Below, piece by piece: positions 9,541 through 18,825 of a DNA stretch of 64,000 nucleotides. Position numbers and translations under genes: made by a program. The DNA is from Candidatus Woesearchaeota archaeon (GTDB taxonomy: Archaea > Nanobdellota > Nanobdellia > Woesearchaeales > UBA9642): NCBI GenBank assembly GCA_026002815.1, contig BPGB01000007.1, positions 20,354 through 84,353 of the forward strand. The letters are read 5' to 3'. How positions within the stretch are numbered: the first letter of the stretch is position 1; each line of letters begins with the position of its first letter. The notes beneath the pieces are model-generated. The model ran no database searches. It saw only the letters and a program-made list of their open reading frames with translations, and was not told the origin of the DNA.

Positions 9541-9765
9541 ATGGACCCAACAAGACCGATAGATGCATTAAACAGTGCAAGAAACAAGAAAGTAATAATA
9601 GAATTAAAAAATGGCAGACAATATGTAGGAACACTAAAAGCATTTGACATACATATAAACTGCGTTCTTGAAAATGCGGAAGAAAGAGTTGATGGAGAAG
9701 TAAAAAGAAAAGTGGGTTCAATATTTATAAGAGGGGATACAATAACAATATTAACAACAGAATAA
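9541..9765 (+). CDS. Sm-like archaeal protein (SmAP/LSm)
   Basis: 74-residue Sm-fold RNA-binding protein that forms ring oligomers on U-rich RNA. The Sm1 motif (KKVIIELKNGRQYVGTLKAFD, then HINCVLENAEE) and the Sm2 motif (IFIRGDTITILTT) are intact. The start follows a GGAGG Shine-Dalgarno motif (AACGGAGGAATAAAATG) and a TATA motif lies about 60 bases upstream. L37e follows, a linkage seen across archaea. Confidence 0.93.
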   Translation: MDPTRPIDALNSARNKKVIIELKNGRQYVGTLKAFDIHINCVLENAEERVDGEVKRKVGSIFIRGDTITILTTE

Positions 9766-9901
9766 AATACAATTATTATAAAAGGAAATGCAACATATTA
9801 TAAAAGGTAAATAATATCCAACAAAAAAATAAATAAGCAAATAAAAAATCTAATAATAAAAAGGACGAATAAAAAAACAATAAATACATTTAAGGTAAAA
9901 A

Positions 9902-10075
9902 ATGACAAAAGGAACAGCATCAATGGGTAAAAAATCTGGTGGTAAAAACCATATCTATTGCAGAAGATGTGGCAAGCATTCAATGAATATAAGCACTAAA
10001 GTATGTAGTTCATGTGGTTATGGTAAAAGCACAAAATTAAGATCATATAACTGGAAGAGACCAAGTAAGAGGTAA
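9902..10075 (+). CDS. rpl37e: 50S ribosomal protein L37e
   Basis: 57-residue zinc-ribbon ribosomal protein starting MTKGTASMGKKSGGKNHIYC. The CRRCG and CSSCG knuckles and the C-terminal YNWKRPSKR match the family. Only five bases separate its stop from the S8e start, so the two are co-transcribed. Confidence 0.95.
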   Translation: MTKGTASMGKKSGGKNHIYCRRCGKHSMNISTKVCSSCGYGKSTKLRSYNWKRPSKR

Positions 10076-10080
10076 AAAAA

Positions 10081-10470
10081 ATGGTTATTATTCAAAGTAA
10101 ATCAAAAAGAAAACCTTCAGGAGCAAGATATAAAGCTAAAATAATAAAAAAAAGACAATCATTAATTGGAAGACAACCAGCATATACAAAAATCGGAGAA
10201 AAAAGAATACAAAAAATAAGAACAAGAGGCGGCGGGCAAAAAAATAGGGCGTTATTAATTAATAAGGTCAACCTCTATGATCCAACAACAAAAAAGCATT
10301 ATGTTGCAGAAATAAAGAATGTTATTGATAATACTGCAGATAAGAACTTCATAAGAAGAAAAATAATGACAAAAGGCGCAATAATAGAAACATCTATGGG
10401 CAATGCAAAAATAACAAACAGGCCGGGTCAAGATGGAATAATAAATGCTATTTTAATACAAAAACAATAA
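10081..10470 (+). CDS. rps8e: 30S ribosomal protein S8e
   Basis: 129-residue small-subunit protein. Family signatures include the N-terminal SKRKPSGARYK, the RTRGGGQKNRALL block, and the C-terminal MTKGAIIETSMGNAKITNRP with GQDGIINAILI. Length is typical. It is co-transcribed with L37e. The gene is followed by about 165 A+T-rich bases before the next gene. Confidence 0.95.
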   Translation: MVIIQSKSKRKPSGARYKAKIIKKRQSLIGRQPAYTKIGEKRIQKIRTRGGGQKNRALLINKVNLYDPTTKKHYVAEIKNVIDNTADKNFIRRKIMTKGAIIETSMGNAKITNRPGQDGIINAILIQKQ

Positions 10471-10636
10471 TTCTATTTTTGCTTTTCATTCAAAATTTGT
10501 TATCAATACATACTAATGTTATTATTAATGATTCTCATATTACCAAATAACCTATTTATATTAACAAATCATTTTTAAAATATTTAATCTTACTAATTTA
10601 ACAAAATATTTAAAACAGAGAACATATTTAATTTAT

Positions 10637-11041
10637 ATGAGATTTGTAAGAATAACCATAATAAGCGCTGAAAAACCGGAAAGAGACAATCTTAATAAGG
10701 AGTTACAATACCTAGGAGAATCATTAGGATTATTCTCAGAAAGAGATAAGGATAAGAGTTGTTTTAGAATATTCATTGTTCTTGTAAAAGCATTAAAAAC
10801 ACAAACTAAACTAACAAGCGATGAAATAGCAGAACAAACAAATCTAAGCAGAGGAACGGTAATTCACCATTTAACAAGGCTAATGGATGCCGGAATAGTT
10901 GTAAGCCAAAAAAATTACTATATGCTAGCAGTAGATAATATAGAAGAACTTGTTGAATTAGCAAAAAAGAATATACTTAAAACATTGGAAAATCTCAAGA
11001 ACATAGCGAAAAACATAGATAAAAAATTGGAATTAAAATAA
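10637..11041 (+). CDS. Winged-helix transcriptional regulator (ArsR-like)
   Basis: 134 residues with a central winged helix: residues ~50-90 contain SDEIAEQTNLSRGTVIHHLT followed by RLMDAGIVV and a YYML wing. The C-terminal 40 residues form a Lys/Glu-rich helix, probably for dimerisation. A TATA-like TATTTAAAA lies about 30 bases upstream and the ATG is near the expected start, so the mRNA is probably leaderless. The target is unknown. It points convergently at RpoK. Confidence 0.7.
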   Translation: MRFVRITIISAEKPERDNLNKELQYLGESLGLFSERDKDKSCFRIFIVLVKALKTQTKLTSDEIAEQTNLSRGTVIHHLTRLMDAGIVVSQKNYYMLAVDNIEELVELAKKNILKTLENLKNIAKNIDKKLELK

Positions 11042-11163
11042 TCAAATAGAATTAATAATTAAGTATACTTAAAAAAATAATTAATTATAATTAAAAAAAT
11101 TTAAGTATAGTTAAAAAATAATTAATATCAAAGTATTTTGTATTTCTAAATTATTTATCTTCT

Positions 11164-11391
11164 TTATTTATCTTCTGCCCTTTTAACGCTTAAAGGTATA
11201 ACGCCTGCTTCAAACTCCAACTTAGCAATCTCTAAAGGATCATATTTTAACTCTTCTAATTTTTTAGGGGTCAATTTAATAAGTATAGGCGCACCCATGC
11301 TTATTTGCATACTTCTAGCACCTATAATTCTTGCTTTCTCATATTTTGTAAGCCTGTCCTTTTCAAGTTTTAATTCTACCATAGTACTCAC
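11164..11391 (-). CDS. rpoK: DNA-directed RNA polymerase subunit K
   Basis: 75-residue RpoK (eukaryotic Rpb6 homologue), which stabilises the polymerase clamp. The signature [19 protein letters not shown] is intact, followed by LIKL and the [19 protein letters not shown] segment. The ATG follows GGTGAG by a few bases and lies seven bases beyond the Rrp42 stop, so RpoK is the last gene of the exosome operon. In many archaea L37Ae and RpoP occupy this place. Confidence 0.93.
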   Translation of the reverse strand: MSTMVELKLEKDRLTKYEKARIIGARSMQISMGAPILIKLTPKKLEELKYDPLEIAKLEFEAGVIPLSVKRAEDK

Positions 11392-11397
11392 CCGGAT

Positions 11398-12186
11398 TTA
11401 AGAGTTCTTTATAAGTTTTCTTATTTCAGAAGCCTTATTGATTGCTATACTAATCATTTTATCTATATCTTCGGTTGTTAAGGGATTATCGCCGCCTTTT
11501 TGAAGCGCACATAATGATCCATCTTCAAGAGAAGTAACTGTTAATCTAGAATCCGCAGCTTCCTGCTCCAATTCCGTAGGATCAACAATATAATTATTAC
11601 CGAGTTTTAAAACAGTTACTGCAACAGGTATTTTACTGAAAGGTATTCTCTCATCTGTTTTTATCTTATAATTTACTTTTTCATTCTCATATTTTGGAAA
11701 TCGCGCATTTAATATTGCTGCAACAGCCGCGATAGAACCTACATCTATAAGATTACCATCATCATTTAATGGAGCAATATCCACATTTATGGCCCAAACT
11801 TTCTCCCCAGAAGAGATACACAATTTAGTATTATCAATGCTTTTACTCTCTCTTATGCCTCTATCTATTACTCTTGCAACTTCTATCGCAGTATTATCGG
11901 GAGGGCCCGCTTCATATTTTGGGTTACTTAAAGGATAAAGCTCAGCACCAACCATTAATATTCCTTCATCAGGAGTGTCTGGAAAAGGTTTATCGACAGA
12001 CATTTTAACCCCTGCAATAACTTCTGTATTGCCACATCTTACATATGCTGAACCTTCTGCTGTTTCTATAATACCTGTTTTTATCTCTATGTCTCTAAAC
12101 TCTTCTTTCGACCTATTATCATATCTTATGCCTTTATCGAGGCATTCAATAATATGTTTCTTTGTATCATAATCCATTTTAACCAT
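11398..12186 (-). CDS. rrp42: Exosome complex subunit Rrp42
   Basis: 262-residue RNase PH-fold subunit. Together with Rrp41 it forms the hexameric ring of the archaeal 3'-5' exosome; Rrp42 is the non-catalytic partner that positions RNA. Recognisable blocks are RYDNRSKEEFRDIEIKTGII, AYVRCGNTEVIAGVK, ARVIDRGIRESKSID and the C-terminal DPTELEQEAADSRLTV. Its start may be the inner M4 (MDYDTKK). It lies about 100 bases downstream of Rrp41 on the same strand. Confidence 0.94.
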   Translation of the reverse strand: MVKMDYDTKKHIIECLDKGIRYDNRSKEEFRDIEIKTGIIETAEGSAYVRCGNTEVIAGVKMSVDKPFPDTPDEGILMVGAELYPLSNPKYEAGPPDNTAIEVARVIDRGIRESKSIDNTKLCISSGEKVWAINVDIAPLNDDGNLIDVGSIAAVAAILNARFPKYENEKVNYKIKTDERIPFSKIPVAVTVLKLGNNYIVDPTELEQEAADSRLTVTSLEDGSLCALQKGGDNPLTTEDIDKMISIAINKASEIRKLIKNS

Positions 12187-12283
12187 CCTCGTCTTTAATA
12201 ATCAATCTTTTAACAATTATTTTTTTATAATTATTTTTTGATTTTTTTGATAATTTTTTCAATATCACCTTTTTTTCAATATC

Positions 12284-13099
12284 TCAATCTATTATAGATT
12301 TATGATTTTTACTGTTTTCAGTTTTATCATTTTCTCTACTATTATATCTCCCATTATCGGTTTCAATGTCAATTTCTGAAATATCAGCATACTTATCTTT
12401 TAGTGCGTTACGTTGAATTTCAGAGATTTTCTTTATGACTTCCTTTGCTTTTCCTAATGCTATCATTAAATCTTCCTTTGATATTATACCATCCATTTGT
12501 AAAAGCGTAATTTCATTAGTGCTTGGTATCACTGCAACAGGTATATCAGCAACCTCTCTTGATTCTACCTCAATAAACTCTGGAAGATGTTCTTCTTCAT
12601 AGTTCAAATCAACTATTATTTGACCATCTGCTCTTCCAACAGCAACGGCTGCTACAATATCTTTCATTGGTATGCCTGCATCTGCAAGAGCCATCGCTGC
12701 TGCATTTATTCCACAACATCTAGAACCCGCATCCGTTTGTGGCAATTCTATGAAAACATCAACAACTGCGTTTGGAAAGTCATTAAGATCAACAACCGGC
12801 AATAATGCTTTTTCTGTAACCATAGATATTTCTTTACTCCTCCTAGAGGCACCAGGCCTAACTCTCTCTCCAGCCCCAGAAAAAGGCATCATATTATAAT
12901 TACATCTTAAAACACCTTTTTTTGGATCTTGCTGAAATTTTGGAAACATTTCTCTTGGACCATAAACAGCAGCATACGCTATTGTTTTTCCCATTCTAAA
13001 GTAAGCAGAACCATCGGCATTCTTTATAACACCTGCTTTTGCCTCAATAGGTCTAAGCTCATCAAATCCCCTCCCATCTATTCTCTTACTGTAAACCAT
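12284..13099 (-). CDS. rrp41: Exosome complex catalytic subunit Rrp41
   Basis: 271-residue catalytic RNase PH-fold subunit that performs phosphorolysis. Motifs include KRIDGRGFDELRPIEAKAGV, the RNA-binding ASRRSKEIS region, and QTDAGSRCCGINAAAMALAD with the phosphate-binding and catalytic region. I choose the ATG at 13099 because GGGTGAT precedes it and it begins the conserved MVYSKRIDGR; this start overlaps the Rrp4 stop by 14 bases. An upstream start would add seven residues. The C-terminal 35 residues are a charged, Asn/Lys-rich extension. Confidence 0.94.
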   Translation of the reverse strand: MVYSKRIDGRGFDELRPIEAKAGVIKNADGSAYFRMGKTIAYAAVYGPREMFPKFQQDPKKGVLRCNYNMMPFSGAGERVRPGASRRSKEISMVTEKALLPVVDLNDFPNAVVDVFIELPQTDAGSRCCGINAAAMALADAGIPMKDIVAAVAVGRADGQIIVDLNYEEEHLPEFIEVESREVADIPVAVIPSTNEITLLQMDGIISKEDLMIALGKAKEVIKKISEIQRNALKDKYADISEIDIETDNGRYNSRENDKTENSKNHKSIID

Positions 13100-13811
13100 T
13101 ATAATCACCCTTATCTTCAATAGTTAATTTTTTTCCTGTTTCCTTTTCAAGGAATTCTTTAATTCTCTCTGTTAATCCTGATAAATGACTTTCATTTTCT
13201 ATCTTTCTTATTGCCTGAACGGCTATGTTCTCTTTTTCAGGTTCTCCATCAACCCAAATCCATCCATTTTGCCCAACAATAATCCTGCAATCTGTTGCTT
13301 GTTTTATCATTGTAACCATAGAACCCTTCTTTCCTATAATTCTAGGAACCTTATGTGTATTCACAGAAATAATTCGCCCACCTTTTATCTTTCTTAAACC
13401 TTGATCTCTAACTGTTAAATCTACGAGGTTTTGGCTTGTCACATTTGTTATTTTGGCAACAACATAATCGTCAAGATCAAAATATCTTGTTAAATCCTCG
13501 TTTTTTTCTATAAATTCCGGTGTCTCTTTACTTGAGAGGACAGCAGTATATGGGCTGTTTATATCAATTCTCCAACCAGAAACTAATATATCTATAACTC
13601 TTCCTATAACTACATCGTTTCTTTTTGGAAGATATCTTCCCGCAAGTGGAATCGTTTTGACTACCTTCCCATCTATATGCACAAGACCCAACCTCGATGC
13701 TAAAATCTTGTGATTTAACCTATATGTTCCTTGCCCGGGTATAAAACCTAAGTCATCAGCTAGTATTTCACCAGGCACTACTACTGCTTTATCTTCTACT
13801 AATAATACCAT
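13086..13811 (-). CDS. rrp4: Exosome RNA-binding cap subunit Rrp4
   Basis: 241-residue cap protein of the exosome with N-terminal, S1 and KH domains. The PGEILADDLGFIPGQGTYRL N-domain, the S1 domain (VVIGRVIDILVSGWRIDINS) and the KH domain (VPRIIGKKGSMVTMIKQATD) are all present. It overlaps Rrp41 by 14 bases, so the two are translationally coupled within the Rrp4-Rrp41-Rrp42 unit. Confidence 0.94.
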   Translation of the reverse strand: MVLLVEDKAVVVPGEILADDLGFIPGQGTYRLNHKILASRLGLVHIDGKVVKTIPLAGRYLPKRNDVVIGRVIDILVSGWRIDINSPYTAVLSSKETPEFIEKNEDLTRYFDLDDYVVAKITNVTSQNLVDLTVRDQGLRKIKGGRIISVNTHKVPRIIGKKGSMVTMIKQATDCRIIVGQNGWIWVDGEPEKENIAVQAIRKIENESHLSGLTERIKEFLEKETGKKLTIEDKGDYNGLQ

Positions 13812-13926
13812 TTTATATCACCTTAAATTTTCTATTAATGCTAAATATTCTATTAATGCTAAATATAAAAATATCCTTATTAATTCAAATAGTATTATTA
13901 AGTTATTATTAATGTCACATAATGAA

Positions 13927-14682
13927 CTAATAAAACTTAATATCCTTATCTGATAATACTTTTATTTCTACTCCGCCGTGTGTTTTTTTACTTAAATCAT
14001 CAACTAAGTCAATATATAATCCTGCAGGTATTTCAATAATGCATGAGTAACATCCATCGCTTAACCATTCTTCTTTCATTACTCGACCATAATTGTGTAT
14101 GGTTTTAAAATACTTTTTTGCATACTTTTCTAACAAATGAATATGCAAATACTTGTTTTCTTGTTTTATTGGAATAATCTTTTTTAACTTTTTTAAAATG
14201 TCTTGAACTTGATCCTCTGCAGAAAGTTTATCATTAATTTTTATTTTACCCTCCTCAAGAGCATTTTCAAGTCTTATTATTGGATGTGGAAGATTATTCA
14301 TTGGATTTATCGTTGTTCTATGTATTATTTCCAAAATTTTACGTTTCTTTTCTTCTTGTTGTTGATGCCTATACTTTGAGCTAAATTGAAGTTCTCCCTT
14401 TCTGATAATAAATTCAGCTATTTCTTCTTCGTCTAAGGTTCCAAAAGTCATTTTCAGATCAGTCTTTGAACTAAATAACCCTTTTTTTGCATCCTCAAAA
14501 ATATGTTCTGCCATTAATACTTCTCTAACATCCGTTAGTAAACCTTGCCTAAATGCTACTGCTTTATCAGGATCTACTACTACTTCAAAACTCCTTCCAT
14601 TCTTCTTTAAACGAGCTACATTAATATGAATCTGTTCTGGGGCTAACTTCTTGTTAAATCTCATCCCTCCGAATCCTTTCAT
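13927..14682 (-). CDS. Ribosome maturation protein SBDS/Sdo1
   Basis: Archaeal SBDS homologue, which acts late in large-subunit maturation by releasing the anti-association factor aIF6. Recognisable regions are VARLKKNGRSFEVVVDPDKA and the ILEIIHRTTINPMNNLPHP motif of the SBDS family. The ATG at 14682 (MKGFGGM) is chosen because GGTGAT precedes it; an in-frame ATG ten codons earlier would lack a ribosome site. It sits between the proteasome alpha gene and the exosome genes, the conserved archaeal order. Confidence 0.92.
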   Translation of the reverse strand: MKGFGGMRFNKKLAPEQIHINVARLKKNGRSFEVVVDPDKAVAFRQGLLTDVREVLMAEHIFEDAKKGLFSSKTDLKMTFGTLDEEEIAEFIIRKGELQFSSKYRHQQQEEKKRKILEIIHRTTINPMNNLPHPIIRLENALEEGKIKINDKLSAEDQVQDILKKLKKIIPIKQENKYLHIHLLEKYAKKYFKTIHNYGRVMKEEWLSDGCYSCIIEIPAGLYIDLVDDLSKKTHGGVEIKVLSDKDIKFY

Positions 14683-14825
14683 TTTATCACCACGCGAATC
14701 ATAAGTATTCAATAATTAAAATTAATGTCATTGATTATTTTAAAACTAAATATTTAATAATGGGTATTTTGATACTGAATATACGTAATGACTATTTTTC
14801 ATACGGACTATGCCTTATTGTATTC

Positions 14826-15593
14826 TTATTGCTTCTTTTTTGAACCCTCCTTACTTCCAGATTCCATTGATGCTAACATCTTAGCAATTTTATCTTTAGG
14901 AATCTTTTGATACTCCCTTTTATCAACTGTTATAAATACACAATCAATTCTTTCAGCATCAAAACCATCACTTACACTTTTCTTCAACGCATATAATGCT
15001 AATTTCATTCCATCCTCTAAAGTCAACGTTTCCTTATATTCTTTTGTTAATATATTCTTTACTTCTACCTCTCCCTCTCCTATTGCTGTGGCTTTATACT
15101 GAAAATATATCCCTGTAGGATCGGTTTCGAAAAGCTTAACTCCCGTCTCATCAACACCTGCTATTAATAAAGAAACTCCAAAAGGTCTCAAACCACCTGA
15201 TTGAGTGCACATTTGCTTTAGATTTGCAATATCTCGTACTATTGTTAATACATCAATTGGACTATCAAAAGTAACCTTGTGCTCTTGTGCTTTTATTTGT
15301 GCTCTTTCTACTAATATTCTTGCATCGCTTAATATTCCCGCACCAGTCATTGCTATATGATCATCTACCTGCCATATCTTTTCAACTGATTCAGCGACTA
15401 TTAATTTATCAACTATCCTTTTATCTGTAAGTAATAAAACCCCATCTTTGCATATCATTCCTATTGCCGTAGATCCTTGCCGTACTGTCTTCTTTGCATA
15501 CTCTACCTGTAACAAACGTCCATCTGGACTAAACATAGTTATTGCCCTATCATATCCCATCATTTGATGTTGTAGTGGTTGTACTTCACTCAT
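14826..15593 (-). CDS. psmA: 20S proteasome subunit alpha
   Basis: 255-residue outer-ring subunit that gates the 20S proteasome and docks regulatory ATPases. The alpha signature YDRAITMFSPDGRLLQVEYA lies at residues 14-33. The family glycine/aspartate blocks (LLTDKRIVDKL, LRPFGVSLLIAG, TDPTGIYFQYKATAIG) follow. The C-terminal 15 residues are a Ser/Gly/Lys tail. GAGGTG precedes the start. The gene lies between Rnp2 and SBDS; the beta subunit is not in this window. Confidence 0.95.
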   Translation of the reverse strand: MSEVQPLQHQMMGYDRAITMFSPDGRLLQVEYAKKTVRQGSTAIGMICKDGVLLLTDKRIVDKLIVAESVEKIWQVDDHIAMTGAGILSDARILVERAQIKAQEHKVTFDSPIDVLTIVRDIANLKQMCTQSGGLRPFGVSLLIAGVDETGVKLFETDPTGIYFQYKATAIGEGEVEVKNILTKEYKETLTLEDGMKLALYALKKSVSDGFDAERIDCVFITVDKREYQKIPKDKIAKMLASMESGSKEGSKKKQ

Positions 15594-15670
15594 TTTTGCA
15601 CCTCGTAAAAAACAGATATTTTTCTAAAAAATGTATCTCATTTCTATAGTTATTATTTCTATATTTATAG

Positions 15671-16015
15671 CTAATTTATTATTTTATCCTTTGCTTTATT
15701 GATCATTCCTGAAACATATATACAATTAATATTAACATTTATATTTTCTATACTTATAATCATGCCTAAACATACTTTGATTTTATCAACATACTTATTA
15801 TTTACTCTAATTATTCCTTTATTGTTTTTTTCATTATACACTACATTCATAATTCCAGCTTTTCCTGCTTCAAAAACACCTAATAAGTTATTACATTCTT
15901 CGATAATTTTATCCCAGACATGATTAATTTTTTTATCTGCCTTTAGCTCATAAACGACATACCTTTGCCTTTCTTTAAGTGTTGGCAGAAGCGTTTTTTG
16001 TTTTTTCTGATTCAT
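15671..16015 (-). CDS. rnp2: Ribonuclease P protein component 2 (Pop5)
   Basis: About 114 residues of the Pop5/Rnp2 protein of archaeal RNase P, which processes pre-tRNA 5' ends. The diagnostic LLPTLKERQRYVVYEL opening, the NLLGVFEAGKAGIMNVVYN block and the IIRVNNKYVDKIKVCLG stretch are intact. The ATG at 16015 (MNQKKQK) is preferred. A longer in-frame start at 16099 would add 28 residues absent from the family and would lie before the predicted transcript start. It heads the superoperon Rnp2-PsmA-SBDS-Rrp4-Rrp41-Rrp42. Confidence 0.88.
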   Translation of the reverse strand: MNQKKQKTLLPTLKERQRYVVYELKADKKINHVWDKIIEECNNLLGVFEAGKAGIMNVVYNEKNNKGIIRVNNKYVDKIKVCLGMIISIENINVNINCIYVSGMINKAKDKIIN

Positions 16016-16115
16016 CTTGTTTTTTTGGTAAAATGCCAGAACTGGTATAGCACATATACCAAAATCTCCTCTTGCCTCGCTTTTGAAAGAGAAAGTCAAT
16101 TTCTTTATAAATATT
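16016..16115 (-). promoter_or_regulatory. Superoperon promoter and short leader with inverted repeat
   Basis: The minus strand carries an AAATATTTATAAAG box A at about 16104-16115, predicting a transcript start near 16080 and a leader of about 65 bases. In this leader GGTATA-TGTGC-TATACC (16044-16060) forms a 6-bp hairpin. The leader also happens to be an open frame continuous with Rnp2. Beyond the box A, 16116-16372 is A+T-rich with short duplications (TATATAGAAGCAATA twice near 16258-16290) and the promoter of the divergent membrane protein. Confidence 0.45.
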
Positions 16116-16372
16116 TCGAATATAGAGAAATTATTTAGTATATATTAAAAAATTATTCAGTATATATTATAGAAATTGCTTAATATAAATTAGTTTTAGT
16201 ATATATTTATTATAATATTTATTATATATAGAATATTATATGTATTAATATTTATTATATAGAAGCAATAATATAGATTATATAGAAGCAATAAAAAAAA
16301 CAAATTATCACAATATATAATGCATATAAAAATATGAAAAAACATTTAAATACAATAACAATAAAATAACCT

Positions 16373-17149
16373 ATGATAGGAACAATTATATCATTATTAA
16401 TTATTGTTTTATGTGTATTACTAATATTAAAAGTTCTTAAAGGGATAATAATTTTTAAAATAGCATTCAAACTATTATCCATTATAACAATCGCGCTTCT
16501 CATTATACTAATAATAGCTACCTACTATATTATAAAAGATGCTAATGATTTTAGAAAAAATTTTTTAGAAGAAAAAAACATTATTGCATTGTTTAATGAA
16601 AAAACACAAGAAATAACTGTTGCATTTGAGGTAAACAATAAAACATATCAACAAGTAAAAGATTTAAATTTCATAAGAGACAGTTATAAAAAGTATGAAT
16701 TTAGCAACATAGATGATGATTATTATAAAATATTCTTAATAAAAACTTCCGCTCTTGATTATTTAAATAGTATTAAACTTCAGGAAATAGAAACAACGCT
16801 CACTGGTCAAGAATTAAAAAGAATACTAGAAAGTGATACGCCTATAAATGAATATAAACAAATTATAAAAGAATATGAAACAAGAATACGCAATGACAAA
16901 AGCAATACTATGAAAAATATAAATAACAGAGACATTGATTTATCTGATGAGGAATTCAAAGAATATCTTTTTAGCTACTTAATTACTGAATTATTTTATC
17001 CTAAAAATATTAAAATATTAATCGCTAATATAAAAGCAGACAACATATTGGTATATGAAAACACAATATTTTTTAAAAGCATAAGGTTTATTCCAGAAAT
17101 ATTTGTCAATGATATAATAAAAAAAGGCAACAATACCGTTTTTTCATAA
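16373..17149 (+). CDS. Membrane-anchored protein of unknown function
   Basis: 258 residues, not recognised. Two adjacent hydrophobic segments (about residues 3-20 and 25-52) form an N-terminal hairpin or anchor. The rest is soluble, charged and predicted largely helical, with no metal or nucleotide motif visible. A TATA-like ACATTTAAATAC lies about 25-30 bases before the ATG, so the transcript is probably leaderless. It is the first gene of a set of three same-strand genes ending in LspA. Confidence 0.5.
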   Translation: MIGTIISLLIIVLCVLLILKVLKGIIIFKIAFKLLSIITIALLIILIIATYYIIKDANDFRKNFLEEKNIIALFNEKTQEITVAFEVNNKTYQQVKDLNFIRDSYKKYEFSNIDDDYYKIFLIKTSALDYLNSIKLQEIETTLTGQELKRILESDTPINEYKQIIKEYETRIRNDKSNTMKNINNRDIDLSDEEFKEYLFSYLITELFYPKNIKILIANIKADNILVYENTIFFKSIRFIPEIFVNDIIKKGNNTVFS

Positions 17150-17171
17150 TTTTATAAAAAAGAGGTGATGC

Positions 17172-17540
17172 ATGGGTATATTTAATCTATTTAAAAAGAA
17201 AGAACCTGAAATGGATATAGATTCAACATTAGGATTAAACACTCAACACCCATTTGAAATGCCAGAATCAAATTTAATGAATAACCCTTCTAAAAGTTTT
17301 GATAATCAAGGATATGGTGGTTTTGGACAAACCTTTCAAGAACAACCGATATTAAACCAAACATCCAACTCAATGTCACAATCATTTCAAAACCCGGGAG
17401 ATTTACAAAAAGACATACAAATACTCTCATTAAAATTAGATGCTATCAAAGCAGAGCTTGATAGTATAAATCAAAGGATAAAAAATATAGAGTCGATAGC
17501 AGAGAAAGAACAATCTCAGCAAATGAAAAAATGGTATTAA
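17172..17540 (+). CDS. Small protein with C-terminal coiled coil, unknown function
   Basis: 122 residues. The basic N-terminus ([15 protein letters not shown]) is followed by a Gln/Asn/Ser/Phe-rich low-complexity middle and a C-terminal heptad-like helix (residues ~80-115, [20 protein letters not shown]). Similar layouts occur in uncharacterised DPANN proteins; no function can be assigned. GAGGTGATGC precedes the ATG. Its stop codon overlaps the LspA start by ten bases, suggesting translational coupling. Confidence 0.55.
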   Translation: MGIFNLFKKKEPEMDIDSTLGLNTQHPFEMPESNLMNNPSKSFDNQGYGGFGQTFQEQPILNQTSNSMSQSFQNPGDLQKDIQILSLKLDAIKAELDSINQRIKNIESIAEKEQSQQMKKWY

Positions 17541-18094
17541 AAAATAAAAAAAACAACAATCTTAAAAAAAATAATATAAAAAATAAGAAGACAACAAAAA
17601 ATAATACAACAATTTCTAAGGAAAATCTTATAGAATATCCGACTATTTCTGGTTACTATTATATAATCATATTTCTTATATTAATAATATTAGACAGAAT
17701 AACAAAAATATGGGCAATAACGCTCTCTGGAAATAAAAAAATTGATATCGGAATAGTTGAGTTTATTTATATAACTAACACAGGAGCAGGGTTTAGCATT
17801 TTAGAAAATCAAAACACATTGTTATCATGGATAGCGGTTATTGCAATAGGCCTATTAATATATTTCTATGATAAATTTCCAAAAGCTGGTTTCTTAATGA
17901 TATTATCTGGAATAATAGGGAACCTTATTGATAGAATATTATATGGGTATGTTATAGATTTTATTAATTTAAAATTTTGGCCGGTATTTAATATGGCTGA
18001 TTCTTTAATATTCATAGGGGTTTTTTATACAATAATATATTGGATAATTAATGATAGATCAAACAAAAAAAACAAAAAATCTAAAAAAAGGTAA
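17531..18094 (+). CDS. lspA: Lipoprotein signal peptidase (LspA family)
   Basis: 187 residues. Four hydrophobic segments and the two catalytic aspartates of signal peptidase II are visible: D134 in GNLIDRIL and D157 in NMADSLIF, with the conserved TNTGAGFS block at residues 82-89. The first ~40 residues are a Lys/Asn-rich cytoplasmic extension not found in bacterial LspA. In bacteria the enzyme cleaves prolipoproteins after lipidation. LspA is unusual in archaea, and no lipid transferase gene (lgt) is visible nearby, so the substrate is uncertain. It overlaps the preceding gene by ten bases. Confidence 0.85.
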   Translation: MVLKNKKNNNLKKNNIKNKKTTKNNTTISKENLIEYPTISGYYYIIIFLILIILDRITKIWAITLSGNKKIDIGIVEFIYITNTGAGFSILENQNTLLSWIAVIAIGLLIYFYDKFPKAGFLMILSGIIGNLIDRILYGYVIDFINLKFWPVFNMADSLIFIGVFYTIIYWIINDRSNKKNKKSKKR

Positions 18095-18202
18095 AAAATA
18101 ATTAATACTTCTAAAAGATAATTAATACTTCTGGAATCATAAATAATAGGAACCATAACTAAATAATCTTAAAAGTTAAGGGAACAAAAATAAATCAATT
18201 AA

Positions 18203-18275
18203 ATATTCAGAATAACATATTAATTTTCAGAATAATATAATAAATTTTCAGAATAACATAATTAAATGTTCAGAA
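18203..18275. repeat. Short degenerate tandem repeat at the end of aIF1A
   Basis: Four copies of TTCAGAAT (CAG at 18208, 18228, 18249 and 18271) recur with spacings of 20, 21 and 22 bases and similar A+T-rich fillers such as AACATATTAATTT. The last copy includes the stop codon of aIF1A. It lies between the convergent LspA and aIF1A genes and may come from repeated slippage of the gene's 3' end. Confidence 0.6.
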
Positions 18276-18623
18276 TTCCTCTAAATCTTGAAGATTGTCG
18301 AGATAACCGTTATTTTTAAGCCAATTGACCTGTGTTGGTCTATATTTAAAAACAATATCTCCTTTTTCATCACCATCAAATTCCCATGGTTCTATCAATA
18401 AAACATCGTTTTCCCTAACCCATAGTTTTCTTTTCAATCTACCGGGTATCCTGCAATTTCGGGTTTTACCATCTAGACATCTCACCTTGCATCTACTTCC
18501 ACCTAACCTTTGCTCTAATATTCCTATAACCTCTCTTCCTTTTGGAACTCTAACTCTTACAAACTCCTCTTCATTGTTCTCTTCGTTATTATTCTCTTTT
18601 TCAATATCATCTTCAAATGCCAT
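18270..18623 (-). CDS. eif1A: Translation initiation factor aIF1A
   Basis: 117-residue OB-fold initiation factor that binds the ribosomal A site. The OB core ([20 protein letters not shown], then [20 protein letters not shown]) and the C-terminal [11 protein letters not shown] are typical. An acidic Asn/Glu tract opens the protein ([17 protein letters not shown]). The ATG at 18623 is chosen: a TTTTTAAAG box lies about 30 bases upstream, implying a leaderless mRNA, and a further upstream ATG adds 16 non-conserved residues. Confidence 0.93.
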   Translation of the reverse strand: MAFEDDIEKENNNEENNEEEFVRVRVPKGREVIGILEQRLGGSRCKVRCLDGKTRNCRIPGRLKRKLWVRENDVLLIEPWEFDGDEKGDIVFKYRPTQVNWLKNNGYLDNLQDLEEF

Positions 18624-18825
18624 CGCTCTGGAAAATGTCGAATACTTTAAAAACTTTATTATTAAATACAATTAATTATATTAAGATTCATTAAAATTTA
18701 TCACGACTCCTCACAATTTAGCAGAGAATTAAGCGATTAAATTTAATAATAGTATATTCAATAATATTAGAAAATTAATAATATTAAAAAACTAATATTT
18801 TTAAATAAAGAAATTATCCTAAAAC

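Noticed and set aside
16016..16099. 28-residue N-terminal extension of Rnp2
   Set aside because: It lies at or before the predicted transcript start, is not found in the family, and the conserved protein begins at the ATG at 16015.
18325..18675. 116-codon plus-strand frame
   Set aside because: Antisense to aIF1A, whose conserved product explains the region.
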